From DATCSE01 sp036568605 (GTDB taxonomy: Bacteria; Pseudomonadota; Gammaproteobacteria; Burkholderiales; Burkholderiaceae_C): a DNA stretch of 6,008 bases. Location of the stretch: the NCBI GenBank assembly GCA_036568605.1, contig DATCSE010000371.1, positions 1 to 6,008 of the forward strand, in the 5' to 3' direction. The translations under genes were made by a program, and so were the position numbers. This document shows, piece by piece, positions 1 to 6,008 of this stretch (position 1 is its first letter; every line of letters starts with the position of its first letter). A model generated the notes under the pieces. The model was not told the DNA's origin, ran no database searches, and saw nothing but the letters and a program-made list of their open reading frames with translations.

Positions 1-45
1 AAACAAAAGAGAGCCGGGGTGCCACGTGCAGCGGCCCCTCGTGGC
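1..45 (-). terminator. possible intrinsic terminator at the end of the minus-strand cluster
   Basis: Read on the minus strand, arms GCCACG and CGTGGC (plus positions 40-45 and 21-26) can pair around a 13-nt loop. An alternative fold pairs GGGG with CCCC and the adjacent CC with GG, with a small bulge. Both are followed by GGCTCTCTTTTGTTT or similar, a T-rich tail at plus positions 1-12 that stands out in this GC-rich window. The hairpin starts 3 nt after the stop of the small ORF. The T-run is interrupted and not immediately after the stem, so this is a moderate call. Confidence 0.4.
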
Positions 46-48
46 CTA

Positions 49-279
49 TCAGCCCGGATCGTGGCCGTGGGTGAGGTCCAGGAAACTGGCGCAATCGGCT
101 CGATCGCCCGGCCCGCACATGGCGGAAGCGGGCATCGGAGCCGGCAGATGCCGTGCCTCCAGAGACGCATCGGCATGCGGGCGCCCCGCATAGGCCACGT
201 GCTCGACAAGGTCGCATCGCTGCGCGATGGCGGCCGGCACCAGGATCACGACCGCGCGAACAAAGAGGGCAAGGTTCAT
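49..279 (-). CDS. possible small exported protein, unknown function
   Basis: This is a 76-codon frame with an ATG preceded by an A/G-rich GAAAGAAG stretch. Residues 1-19 look like a signal peptide: a short start with R8, a hydrophobic run AVVILVPAAIA, and an AIA site that would cleave before Q20. The predicted mature part has three cysteines (C22, C55, C63) and five histidines and ends HGHDPG. I recognise no domain. In favour: third codon positions are mostly G or C, the frame fills the space between the operon and a terminator-like hairpin 3 nt after its stop, and it lies on the operon strand. Against: it is short, the start region is moderate, and random long frames are common in DNA this GC-rich. 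An upstream in-frame ATG at 348 has no ribosome site and would bury the signal sequence, so I prefer 279. Confidence 0.4.
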   Translation of the reverse strand: MNLALFVRAVVILVPAAIAQRCDLVEHVAYAGRPHADASLEARHLPAPMPASAMCGPGDRADCASFLDLTHGHDPG

Positions 280-280
280 G

Positions 281-317
281 GGCTTCTTTCGTGAAGGAAT
301 GCTGATTTCGCGAAGCC
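281..317 (-). other. inverted repeat over the ribosome-binding region of the small ORF
   Basis: GGCTTC at 281-286 and GAAGCC at 312-317 are perfect inverted 6-bp arms with a 25-nt loop. In the minus-strand RNA the downstream arm GAAGCC lies directly before the ATG at 279 and covers the only Shine-Dalgarno-like bases (GAAAGAAG). If it folds, it would partly hide the ribosome site. The loop contains a near copy of its own edge (CTTCGCGAA and CTTCACGAA). The fold is inferred from pairing only. Confidence 0.3.
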
Positions 318-359
318 GGAGCGTACGGACTCGCCCCCTGGACGACATGGGAGGTTGTG

Positions 360-374
360 CCTGCCCAGGGCAGG
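360..374. other. perfect hairpin just after the decarboxylase stop
   Basis: CCTGCCC and GGGCAGG form perfect 7-bp arms around one central base, which would fold as a 6-bp stem with a 3-nt loop. It begins 17 nt after the decarboxylase stop codon in the direction of transcription. No T-run follows on the minus strand (the next bases are CACAACCTCCC), so it is not a canonical intrinsic terminator. It could stabilise the 3' end of the operon mRNA, pause polymerase, or attenuate readthrough into the small downstream ORF. Confidence 0.5.
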
Positions 375-391
375 AGCTTTCGCCCCCGGAG

Positions 392-1744
392 TCAGCGCTC
401 CCGCGCCAATCGCACGATCGCGTCCAGGCTGCGCTGGACGTCCGTCTCGGTGGTCGCCCACGACGACACGCTGATGCGCATCGCGACCTGGCCTTGCCAC
501 TGCGTGAGGCCGCACCAGCAGGTGCCGTCGGCCTGCAGCTTCTCGACGACGGCGCGCGTCGCCGCGGCGTCGCCGAAGCGCACCAGCACCTGGTTCAGGA
601 CGACCTCGTTGAGCACCTCGAGGCCGGCCTCGCGCAACCCGTGCGCGAACGCGCGCGCATGCGCGCAACAGCGTTCGACCAGATCCGCGATGCCGCGACG
701 GCCGAGCGCCGCCAGCGCGGCCCACACATCCACCCCACGCGCGCGGCGCGACAACTCGGGCGTGTAGTCCGATGGAATGCGAACGCCGTCCGCCGTCGGC
801 AGGTAAGCCGCGGTCACCGACATCGCGGCGCGCAGCGCGTTCCCATCGCGCACGAACGCAAGCCCGCTGTCGTACGGCACGTTCAGCCACTTGTGCGCAT
901 CGGTGGCCCACGAGTCGGCCTCGCCGATGCCGGCGCACAGGTGGCGCAGCGACGGCACGGCCTGCACCCACAAGCCGAAAGCGCCGTCGACATGGACCCA
1001 GGCGCCGTCGCGATGGGCCTGCTCGCAGACCGCGGCTATCGGATCGAACGCACCGGTGTTCACGTTGCCCGCCTGCACGCAGACGATGCCGGGCCCGGCC
1101 AGCCGCGGCAGGCGGTCGGCGCGCAGGCGCCCTTGGCCGTCGACCGGCACCGTGACGACACGATTGCGGCCCAGGCCCAGCATGCCCAGCGCCTTGAACA
1201 GCGTGGGATGCGCTTCCTCGCCGACGACCACCGTGACCGGCGGCGCGCCGAACAGGCCGTCGGCCTCGACATCCCACCCGGCGCGCTCGAGCACCGCATG
1301 GCGCGCGGCGGCCAGCGCGCACAGGTTGCCCATCGTCGTCCCCGTGACGAAGGCGCCGGCCGCATCGTGCGGCAGTGCCAGCAGCTCGAGCAGCCAGCGC
1401 AGCGCGGTGCGCTCGAACGCGGCCGGCGCCGGCGCGGCGATCGGATTGGCCGAGTTCTGATCCCATGCGGTCGCGAGCCAGTTGGCCGCGAGCGTTGCTG
1501 GCAGCGCCCCGCCGACGACGAAGCCGAAGAAGCGGCCACCGGCATTCGCCATCGTCGCGGGCGAGCCGAGCTCGTCGAGTTGCTGCAGCACGGCGTCGGC
1601 CGGCTGCGGGTGCTCGGGCAAGGATTGGCGATCCAGCTCGGCCAGCCGCGCGACCGCATCGGCAGTCGGTTGCACCGGGCGTTCGTCCAGGCCGGCGAGG
1701 TAGCGGGAAGCGCGCAGCGCCGCGTCGTGCAGGAGCGGGTTCAT
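392..1744 (-). CDS. group II PLP-dependent decarboxylase family protein, substrate unknown
   Basis: This 450-residue protein is a fold-type I PLP enzyme of the group II amino-acid decarboxylase family (Pfam PF00282, relatives of aromatic amino acid, glutamate and diaminobutyrate decarboxylases). Such proteins are often labelled 'aspartate aminotransferase family'. Visible motifs are RFFGFVVGGALP (71-82), WDQN (94-97), the phosphate-binding GTTMGNLCALAAAR (135-148), H179 in GEEAHPTLFKALG (ring stacking), AGNVNTGAFDPI (225-236), the PLP-pyridine aspartate D253 in HVDGAFG, and the Schiff-base lysine K285 in TDAHKWLNVPYDSG. Y327 in SDYTPELSRR may match the loop tyrosine needed for decarboxylation. 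I chose the ATG opening MNPLLHDAALRASRYL because family homology begins there. An in-frame ATG at 1768 is possible, and the frame stays open to 1891 inside cbbT. Neither start has a strong ribosome site. It lies 67 nt after cbbT on the same strand. The family call is firm; the substrate and any link to carbon fixation are unknown. Confidence 0.9.
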   Translation of the reverse strand: MNPLLHDAALRASRYLAGLDERPVQPTADAVARLAELDRQSLPEHPQPADAVLQQLDELGSPATMANAGGRFFGFVVGGALPATLAANWLATAWDQNSANPIAAPAPAAFERTALRWLLELLALPHDAAGAFVTGTTMGNLCALAAARHAVLERAGWDVEADGLFGAPPVTVVVGEEAHPTLFKALGMLGLGRNRVVTVPVDGQGRLRADRLPRLAGPGIVCVQAGNVNTGAFDPIAAVCEQAHRDGAWVHVDGAFGLWVQAVPSLRHLCAGIGEADSWATDAHKWLNVPYDSGLAFVRDGNALRAAMSVTAAYLPTADGVRIPSDYTPELSRRARGVDVWAALAALGRRGIADLVERCCAHARAFAHGLREAGLEVLNEVVLNQVLVRFGDAAATRAVVEKLQADGTCWCGLTQWQGQVAMRISVSSWATTETDVQRSLDAIVRLARER

Positions 1745-1782
1745 CGCGCGGATTCTGGCCGCCGCCATGCGCGTTCGTCCAG

Positions 1783-1810
1783 CAAGGCACGCGCTCGCCA
1801 AGGCACTCGC
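1783..1810. repeat. imperfect 12-bp direct repeat between cbbT and the decarboxylase gene
   Basis: The plus strand reads CAAGGCACGCGC at 1783-1794 and CAAGGCACTCGC at 1799-1810, matching at 11 of 12 positions with a 16-bp start-to-start period. The preceding bases GCGTTCG (1771) and GCGCTCG (1791) suggest that a slightly larger degenerate tandem duplication fills most of the 67-bp gap. It could be a small expansion of the spacer or a regulator site. Chance is also possible in such GC-rich DNA. Confidence 0.5.
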
Positions 1811-1811
1811 G

Positions 1812-3869
1812 TCAAGCGGACAGGGCCTGCGCACGGCGCGGCACGAATGCCGCCTCGCCCTCGGCGAGCCGCGACAGCGCGCGCTGCGCAACCTCGGCGG
1901 CCGTGATGCGGAACAGCTCGAACAGCTCGCCGCCCGGCGCCGATTCGCCGAAGCGATCGAGGCCGATCACGTCGCCGTCCTCGCCGACGTACTTCCACCA
2001 CAGGCCGGTGCTGCCGGCTTCGATCGCGATGCGCGGCAGGTGGCGCGGGATGACCTGGTGCCGGTACGCAGCGTCCTGGCGCTCGAACACGTCCAGGCAC
2101 GGCATCGAGACGACGCGGGCGCCTATGCCCTCGGCCGCCAGCAGCTCGACCGCGGCCAGCGCCACGCCGACCTCGGAGCCGCTCGCGAGCAGCGCGACGT
2201 GCTCGAGCGCCGGCTGGCGCAGCACGTACGCGCCGCGCGCGATCGCATCGAGGCGGGGCGTGCCGTCGCCGGCATGCGGCAAGGCCTGGCGCGTCAGCAG
2301 CAGGCAACCGGGGCCATCGGTGCGGCGCAGCGCCTCGCGCCATGCGACGGCCGTCTCGGTCGCATCGGCCGGCCGCCACACGTCGACGTTCGGGATCAGC
2401 CGCAGGCTGGACGCATGCTCCACCGGCTGGTGCGTCGGCCCGTCCTCGCCCAGGCCGATCGAGTCGTGCGTGAACACGTAGACCACCGGCAGCTTCATCA
2501 GCGCCGACATGCGCACGCCGTTGCGCGCGTAGTCCGAGAAGGTCAGGAAGGTGCCGCCGAAGGGGCGGAAGCCGCCGTGCAGCAGCACGCCGTTCATGAT
2601 CGCGGCCATGCCGAACTCGCGCACTCCGTAGTGCACGTGGTTGCCGGTCGCGGTGCCCTTCAGCGGCCGGTGCCCCTTCCAGTCGGTGAGGTTCGAGCCG
2701 GTCAAGTCAGCCGAGCCGCCGAGCAGCTCGGGCGTCACCGGGCCGATTTCCTGCAGCACGTCCTGCGAGGCCTTGCGGGTCGCGACGCGGGCGCGGGCGT
2801 GCTCGGCATGGCCGCACGCGGCCGCGAGCGCGGCTTCGGTCTCGAGCGCGAGCCGCGCGCCGGGCTGGGTGCGGCGCAGCAGTTCGCGCGCGAGCTCGGG
2901 ATACGCCGCGGCATAAACCGCAAAGCGCTCCAGCCACGCGAGACGCCGCGACGCGCCGCGGTCCACCGCCGACCAGGCCTGCGCGATCGCCTCGGGGATC
3001 TCGAACGGCGCGGCGGCCCAGCCCAGCGCCTCGCGCGTCAGCGCGACCTCGGCCGCGCCCAGCGCTTCGCCGTGCGCCTTCGCCGTCCCTGCGCGGTTCG
3101 GCGAGCCCTGTCCGATGCGCGTGCGGCAGCAGATCAGCACCGGCTTGTCGGCACGATGCGCTGTCGCGATCGCCGCATCGAGCGCCGCGAAGTCGTGGCC
3201 ATCGACCGCGCGTATCACCGCCCAGCCGTAGGCTTCGAAACGCGCCGGCGTGTCGTCGCCGAACCAGCCACGGACCTCGCCGTCGATCGAGATGCCGTTG
3301 TCGTCGTAGAACGCGATCAGCTTGCGCAGGCCCCAGGTGCCGGCGAGCGAGCAGGCCTCGTGGCTGATGCCTTCCATCAGGCAGCCGTCGCCGAGGAAGA
3401 CATAGGTGCGGTGGTCGACCACCGCATGCCCGGAGCGATTGAACTCGTCGGCCAGCAGCTTCTCGGCCAGCGCCATGCCGACCGCGTTCGCGATGCCCTG
3501 GCCCAGCGGCCCGGTCGTGGTCTCGACGCCCGGCGTCACGCCGACCTCGGGGTGGCCCGGCGTGCGCGAGTGCAGCTGGCGGAAGCGCTTCAGCTCGGCC
3601 ATCGGCAACGCATAGCCGCTCAGGTGCAGCAGCGCGTACAGCAGCATCGAGCCGTGGCCGTTGGAGACGACGAAGCGGTCGCGGTCTATCCAGTGCGGGT
3701 CCGCGGGGTCGTGCTTCAGGTGATGGCGCCACAGCGCCTCGGCGATGTCGGCCATGCCCATCGGCATGCCCGGATGGCCGGAGTTGGCAGCCTGCACGGC
3801 GTCCATCGCCAGAACGCGAAGGGCATCGGCGCAACTGGCGCGCGACGGCGGATTCGTGGTCGTGTTCAT
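1812..3869 (-). CDS. cbbT: transketolase of the Calvin cycle operon
   Basis: This 685-residue thiamine-diphosphate enzyme moves two-carbon ketol units between sugar phosphates in the Calvin and pentose phosphate pathways. The ThDP-binding half shows SGHPGMPMG (30-38), SNGHGSMLLYALLHLSGY (69-86), TTGPLGQG (118-125) and the Mg2+/ThDP motif opening GDGCLMEG at 160 and closing at N191. The pyrimidine half has REFGMAAIMNG (417-427) with the catalytic glutamate E418, and THDSIGLGEDGPTHQPVEH (467-485). The C-terminal domain has the usual SGSEV turn (563-567) and an intact end (RRAQALSA). It is slightly longer than E. coli TktA (663). The ATG is 13 nt after the cbbP stop. AGGA overlapping that stop codon is the best ribosome site, about 11 nt away, so translational coupling to cbbP is plausible. 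The position directly after cbbF-cbbP makes cbbT the right name over tkt. All key residues are present. Confidence 0.97.
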   Translation of the reverse strand: MNTTTNPPSRASCADALRVLAMDAVQAANSGHPGMPMGMADIAEALWRHHLKHDPADPHWIDRDRFVVSNGHGSMLLYALLHLSGYALPMAELKRFRQLHSRTPGHPEVGVTPGVETTTGPLGQGIANAVGMALAEKLLADEFNRSGHAVVDHRTYVFLGDGCLMEGISHEACSLAGTWGLRKLIAFYDDNGISIDGEVRGWFGDDTPARFEAYGWAVIRAVDGHDFAALDAAIATAHRADKPVLICCRTRIGQGSPNRAGTAKAHGEALGAAEVALTREALGWAAAPFEIPEAIAQAWSAVDRGASRRLAWLERFAVYAAAYPELARELLRRTQPGARLALETEAALAAACGHAEHARARVATRKASQDVLQEIGPVTPELLGGSADLTGSNLTDWKGHRPLKGTATGNHVHYGVREFGMAAIMNGVLLHGGFRPFGGTFLTFSDYARNGVRMSALMKLPVVYVFTHDSIGLGEDGPTHQPVEHASSLRLIPNVDVWRPADATETAVAWREALRRTDGPGCLLLTRQALPHAGDGTPRLDAIARGAYVLRQPALEHVALLASGSEVGVALAAVELLAAEGIGARVVSMPCLDVFERQDAAYRHQVIPRHLPRIAIEAGSTGLWWKYVGEDGDVIGLDRFGESAPGGELFELFRITAAEVAQRALSRLAEGEAAFVPRRAQALSA

Positions 3870-3882
3870 CGCGGCATCCGTC

Positions 3883-4761
3883 CTAGTGCGACAACAGCTT
3901 CCGGCGCCGCTCGACCAGCCGCATGATCATCGGCGTGAAGATCAGCTGCATCGCCAGCTCCATCTTCCCGCCCGGCACGACCAGCGTGTTGGCACGCGAC
4001 ATGAACGAGTCGTGCAGCATGCTGAGCAGGTACGGCATGTCGATGCCCTTGGGGTCCGCGAAGCGGATCACCGCGAGGCTCTCGTCGGGCGTCGGGATCG
4101 TGCGCGCGATGAACGGGTTGGAGGTGTCCACCACCGGCACGCGCTGGAAGTTGATGTGGGTGCGCGTGAACTGCGGGCAGATGTAGTGCACGTACTCGTG
4201 CATGCGGCGCAGGATCACGTCGGTCACCGCCTCGGTCGAGTAGCCGCGCGTGCTCTTGTCGCGATGGATCTTCTGGATCCATTCGAGGTTGATCACCGGC
4301 ACCACGCCGATCAGCAGGTCGACCAGGCCGGCGACGTCGACCTTGTCGGTGCTCACGCCGCCATGCAGGCCCTCGTAGAACAGCAGCTCGCTGGGCGGCA
4401 GCGACGCCCACGGCGTGAAGGTGCCCGGCGGCTGCTTGAACGGCGCGGCCTCGTCGGCATCGTGCAGGTACTTGCGGCTCGTGCCGGTGCCGCTCTCGGC
4501 GTAGCTCGCGAACAGCTGGCCCAGCTCTTCGAACAGGTTCGCGTCCTCGCCGAAGTGGCTGAAGTGCGGCTTGTTCTGCTGCTCGGCCTCCGCCATCGCG
4601 GTCTTCATCGCGGCGCGGTCGTATCGATGGAAGCTGTCGCCCTCGACGATCGCGGCGACCACGCCTTCGCGGCGGAAGATGTTCTCGAAGGTTCGCGTGA
4701 CCGAGGTGGTGCCGGCGCCGGACGAGCCGGTGATCGCGACGATCGGATGTTTGGCGGACAT
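3883..4761 (-). CDS. cbbP: phosphoribulokinase (class I, proteobacterial type)
   Basis: This 292-residue kinase phosphorylates ribulose-5-phosphate with ATP to give ribulose-1,5-bisphosphate, the Rubisco substrate. It is the marker enzyme of the Calvin cycle. The P-loop GSSGAGTTS is at residues 12-20. EGDSFHR at 40-46 holds D42, equivalent to the catalytic base of the Rhodobacter sphaeroides enzyme. YEGLHGG at 129-135 carries the Walker B acid E130, and INLEWIQKIHRDKSTRGY at 157-174 holds conserved K164, R167 and D168. VPVVDTSNPFIAR (208-220) is also a class I signature. Length and whole-protein pattern match the roughly 290-residue octameric bacterial class, which is known to be activated by NADH and inhibited by AMP, and not the longer plant/cyanobacterial class II. 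The N-terminus MSAKHPI aligns with the Rhodobacter MSKKHPI, supporting this ATG although only a weak GAG-type ribosome site precedes it. It lies between cbbF (30 nt) and cbbT (13 nt). Confidence 0.98.
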   Translation of the reverse strand: MSAKHPIVAITGSSGAGTTSVTRTFENIFRREGVVAAIVEGDSFHRYDRAAMKTAMAEAEQQNKPHFSHFGEDANLFEELGQLFASYAESGTGTSRKYLHDADEAAPFKQPPGTFTPWASLPPSELLFYEGLHGGVSTDKVDVAGLVDLLIGVVPVINLEWIQKIHRDKSTRGYSTEAVTDVILRRMHEYVHYICPQFTRTHINFQRVPVVDTSNPFIARTIPTPDESLAVIRFADPKGIDMPYLLSMLHDSFMSRANTLVVPGGKMELAMQLIFTPMIMRLVERRRKLLSH

Positions 4762-4791
4762 GGCGGTACTCGCTGGAGTTTCGAATTCGAT

Positions 4792-5877
4792 TCAGGCCGT
4801 CGCCGCGAACAGGCCGCGCCTGCCGAACAATGGCGAGGCAAAGCTCTCGAGCGGTTCGTCGCGGTGGTAGTCCTCGATCCGCAGGACTTCCTGCTTCGAC
4901 CCGAAGACGAAGCCCACGCGCTGATGCAGCGTCTCGGGCGGCACCTCCATGAGGCGTTCGCGCCCGGTGCTCGCCGCCCCGCCGGCCTGCTCGATCAGCA
5001 TCGAGATCGGATTCGCCTCGTACAGCAGCCGCAGCCGGCCGGCACGCGACGGGTCCTTGCGATCGCGCGGGTACAGGAACACGCCGCCGCGCATCAGGAT
5101 GCGGTGCGTCTCGGCGACCAGCGAGGCGATCCAGCGCATGTTGAAGTCCGCGTCGCGCGGGCCGGTCTGGCCGGCCAGGCATTCGTCGACATAGCGCTTC
5201 ACGGCCGGCTCCCAGAAGCGGCTGTTCGATGCGTTGATCGCGAACTCGCACGTGGTCTCGGGAACGCGCAGGTCGGGGTGGCTGAGCACCCATTCGCCCA
5301 GCATCGGGTCCAGCGTGAAGGCGTGCGTGCCGCGGCCCAGCGTCAGCACCAGCATCGTCGAGGGGCCGTAGATCGCGTAGCCGGCGCCGACCTGCTCGGT
5401 GCCGGGCTGCAGGAAATCCTCCGGCTGCGGATCGCGCCCCGGCGTCACGGCACGCAGGATCGAGAAGATGCTGCCCACCGCGACGTTCACGTCGATGTTC
5501 GACGAGCCGTCCAGCGGATCGAACAGCAGCAGGTACTTGCCGCGCGCGTGCTGCGGCGGCAGCAGATACGGCCCCGCCATCTCTTCCGAGGCCATGCCGG
5601 CGAGATGGCCGCCCCACTCGGTGGCACGGATGAACAGCGCGTTGCTCAGCACGTCCAGCGCCTTCTGCTCTTCGCCCTGAACGTTGAAGCCGATGGGCGC
5701 GCCCCGCTCATCGCCCAGCGCATCGGACAGCGCACCGAACGCGACCTTGCGCGCGATGGCCTTGCAGGCCAGCGAGATGTCGGTGACCAGCGCGTTCAAT
5801 TCGCCGGTCGCGCCGGGATGACGGCGACGTTCCTCGATCAGGAACTGCGTGAGCGTGGGTTTTCCTCCGGTGGGCAT
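4792..5877 (-). CDS. cbbF: class I fructose-1,6-bisphosphatase of the Calvin cycle
   Basis: This 361-residue cytoplasmic enzyme hydrolyses fructose-1,6-bisphosphate to fructose-6-phosphate and phosphate, feeding the regenerative arm of the Calvin cycle (and gluconeogenesis). Class I family marks are all present: GEEQKALD at residues 68-75, the acidic pair in ASEEM (E98, E99), the metal and phosphate site FDPLDGSSNID at 119-129 (D120, D123), VGSIFSI at 134-140, INASNSRFWEP at 214-224, and YEANPISMLIEQAGG at 286-300 with the ligand E287. The length is a little above the roughly 330 residues of E. coli Fbp and close to other CbbF proteins. The start is set by an AGGAG site 6 nt upstream. It is followed after 30 nt by cbbP, the typical cbbF-cbbP pairing, so I name it cbbF. 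It could also be the organism's general fbp. No truncation or missing catalytic residue is seen. Confidence 0.97.
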   Translation of the reverse strand: MPTGGKPTLTQFLIEERRRHPGATGELNALVTDISLACKAIARKVAFGALSDALGDERGAPIGFNVQGEEQKALDVLSNALFIRATEWGGHLAGMASEEMAGPYLLPPQHARGKYLLLFDPLDGSSNIDVNVAVGSIFSILRAVTPGRDPQPEDFLQPGTEQVGAGYAIYGPSTMLVLTLGRGTHAFTLDPMLGEWVLSHPDLRVPETTCEFAINASNSRFWEPAVKRYVDECLAGQTGPRDADFNMRWIASLVAETHRILMRGGVFLYPRDRKDPSRAGRLRLLYEANPISMLIEQAGGAASTGRERLMEVPPETLHQRVGFVFGSKQEVLRIEDYHRDEPLESFASPLFGRRGLFAATA

Positions 5878-5883
5878 GACAGT

Positions 5884-5888
5884 CTCCT
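5884..5888 (-). promoter_or_regulatory. ribosome binding site of cbbF
   Basis: On the minus strand the sequence reads AGGAG, then ACTGTC, then the ATG of cbbF. This is a strong Shine-Dalgarno match 6 nt from the start codon, and it lies inside the 15-nt gap after the stop of the preceding gene. It fixes the cbbF start. It is the clearest ribosome binding site in the window; cbbP and cbbT have only weak ones. Confidence 0.85.
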
Positions 5889-5892
5889 GGAG

Positions 5893-6008
5893 TCAGTGTT
5901 CGATTTCGGTGGCGACCGGCAACGCCAGCCGCCGCAGCAGCTCGGTCGGCAGCGCCAGCCGCCACACGTCGTCCGGTGCGTGCGGCGGCAGCTGGCCGTA
6001 GCCCCAGC
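5893..6008 (-). CDS. 3' end of an unidentified gene upstream of cbbF, possibly a HAD-type phosphatase
   Basis: Only the last 37 codons and a TGA stop are inside the window; the gene begins beyond the right edge. The visible tail starts WGYGQLPPHAPDD and ends ALPVATEIEH. It lies 15 nt upstream of cbbF on the same strand, so it is probably in the same transcript. A WGY motif, then an Asp-Val pair, then a P-x-ELL-x-x-L stretch (here LPTELLRRL) loosely resembles the C-termini of HAD-family phosphoglycolate phosphatases (Gph/CbbZ), which would suit a Calvin-cycle operon. The match is short and made from memory. The tail does not look like the C-terminus of ribulose-phosphate 3-epimerase (CbbE), which precedes cbbF in Cupriavidus. 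That a reading frame ends here is likely; the identity is a guess. Confidence 0.6.
   Translation of the reverse strand, partial: WGYGQLPPHAPDDVWRLALPTELLRRLALPVATEIEH

Noticed and set aside
19..294. A 91-codon plus-strand frame at the left edge
   Set aside because: It overlaps the minus-strand small ORF and its terminator-like hairpin, has no clear ribosome site, and shows no signal or motif. The minus-strand reading is better supported, though neither is certain.
280..391. A riboswitch in the 112-nt gap
   Set aside because: I compared it by eye with the fluoride and glycine classes and found no conserved core. Only simple inverted repeats are visible.
227..1906. A 559-codon open frame on the plus strand, antisense to the decarboxylase gene
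   Set aside because: It has the same low-complexity Arg/Ala/Gly-rich composition and no motif, while the opposite strand carries an intact PLP enzyme with all key residues.
1767..3926. A 719-codon open frame on the plus strand, antisense to cbbT
   Set aside because: It mirrors the conserved transketolase gene and is rich in Arg, Ala, Gly and His, as expected from reading GC-rich codons backwards. It shows no recognisable domain.
4781..4790. The palindrome TCGAATTCGA as an operator for cbbP
   Set aside because: It is only 10 bp, inside an operon, with no neighbouring half-sites or promoter elements. It does not resemble the T-N11-A site of CbbR, which would be expected upstream of the operon.
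3866..5617. A 583-codon minus-strand frame running through both cbbF and cbbP
   Set aside because: It is out of frame with two well-supported enzymes, spans their boundary and is Arg/Ala-rich. It is a by-product of GC-rich codon use and not a fusion protein.

Overview
The window is a very GC-rich stretch carrying a chromosomal Calvin-Benson-Bassham (cbb) gene cluster, with every confident gene on the minus strand. Read in the direction of transcription (high to low coordinates), it holds the 3' end of an unidentified gene (cut by the window edge), cbbF (class I fructose-1,6-bisphosphatase), cbbP (class I proteobacterial phosphoribulokinase), cbbT (transketolase), a group II PLP-dependent decarboxylase-family gene, and a possible small exported protein followed by a terminator-like hairpin. 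The GC-rich codon use, the octameric-type phosphoribulokinase and the F-P-T gene order suggest an autotrophic or facultatively autotrophic proteobacterium. A betaproteobacterium such as a Burkholderiales member is my best guess, but this is inferred and not proven.

The four large genes are tightly packed: 15 nt from the edge gene to cbbF, 30 nt from cbbF to cbbP, 13 nt from cbbP to cbbT, and 67 nt from cbbT to the decarboxylase. This spacing fits one polycistronic transcript whose promoter lies outside the window. CbbT and CbbF take part in regenerating ribulose-5-phosphate, and CbbP phosphorylates it to ribulose-1,5-bisphosphate, the Rubisco substrate. Rubisco itself is not in the window.

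The cluster departs from the textbook Cupriavidus order (cbbF-P-T-Z-G-K-A) right after cbbT. The next gene is an uncharacterised group II PLP decarboxylase with no obvious Calvin-cycle role, instead of cbbZ, cbbG, cbbK or cbbA. The fragment upstream of cbbF ends in a way that loosely resembles HAD-type phosphoglycolate phosphatases, so a cbbZ-like gene may sit before cbbF.

The left 391 bases hold a 112-nt intergenic stretch with two inverted repeats, a 76-codon ORF with a signal-peptide-like start, and a hairpin with a T-rich tail. I see no RNA gene, CRISPR array, insertion sequence, attachment site or origin. Most of the window is ordinary central carbon metabolism. The second-look items are the decarboxylase partner, the small ORF and the short repeats between genes.
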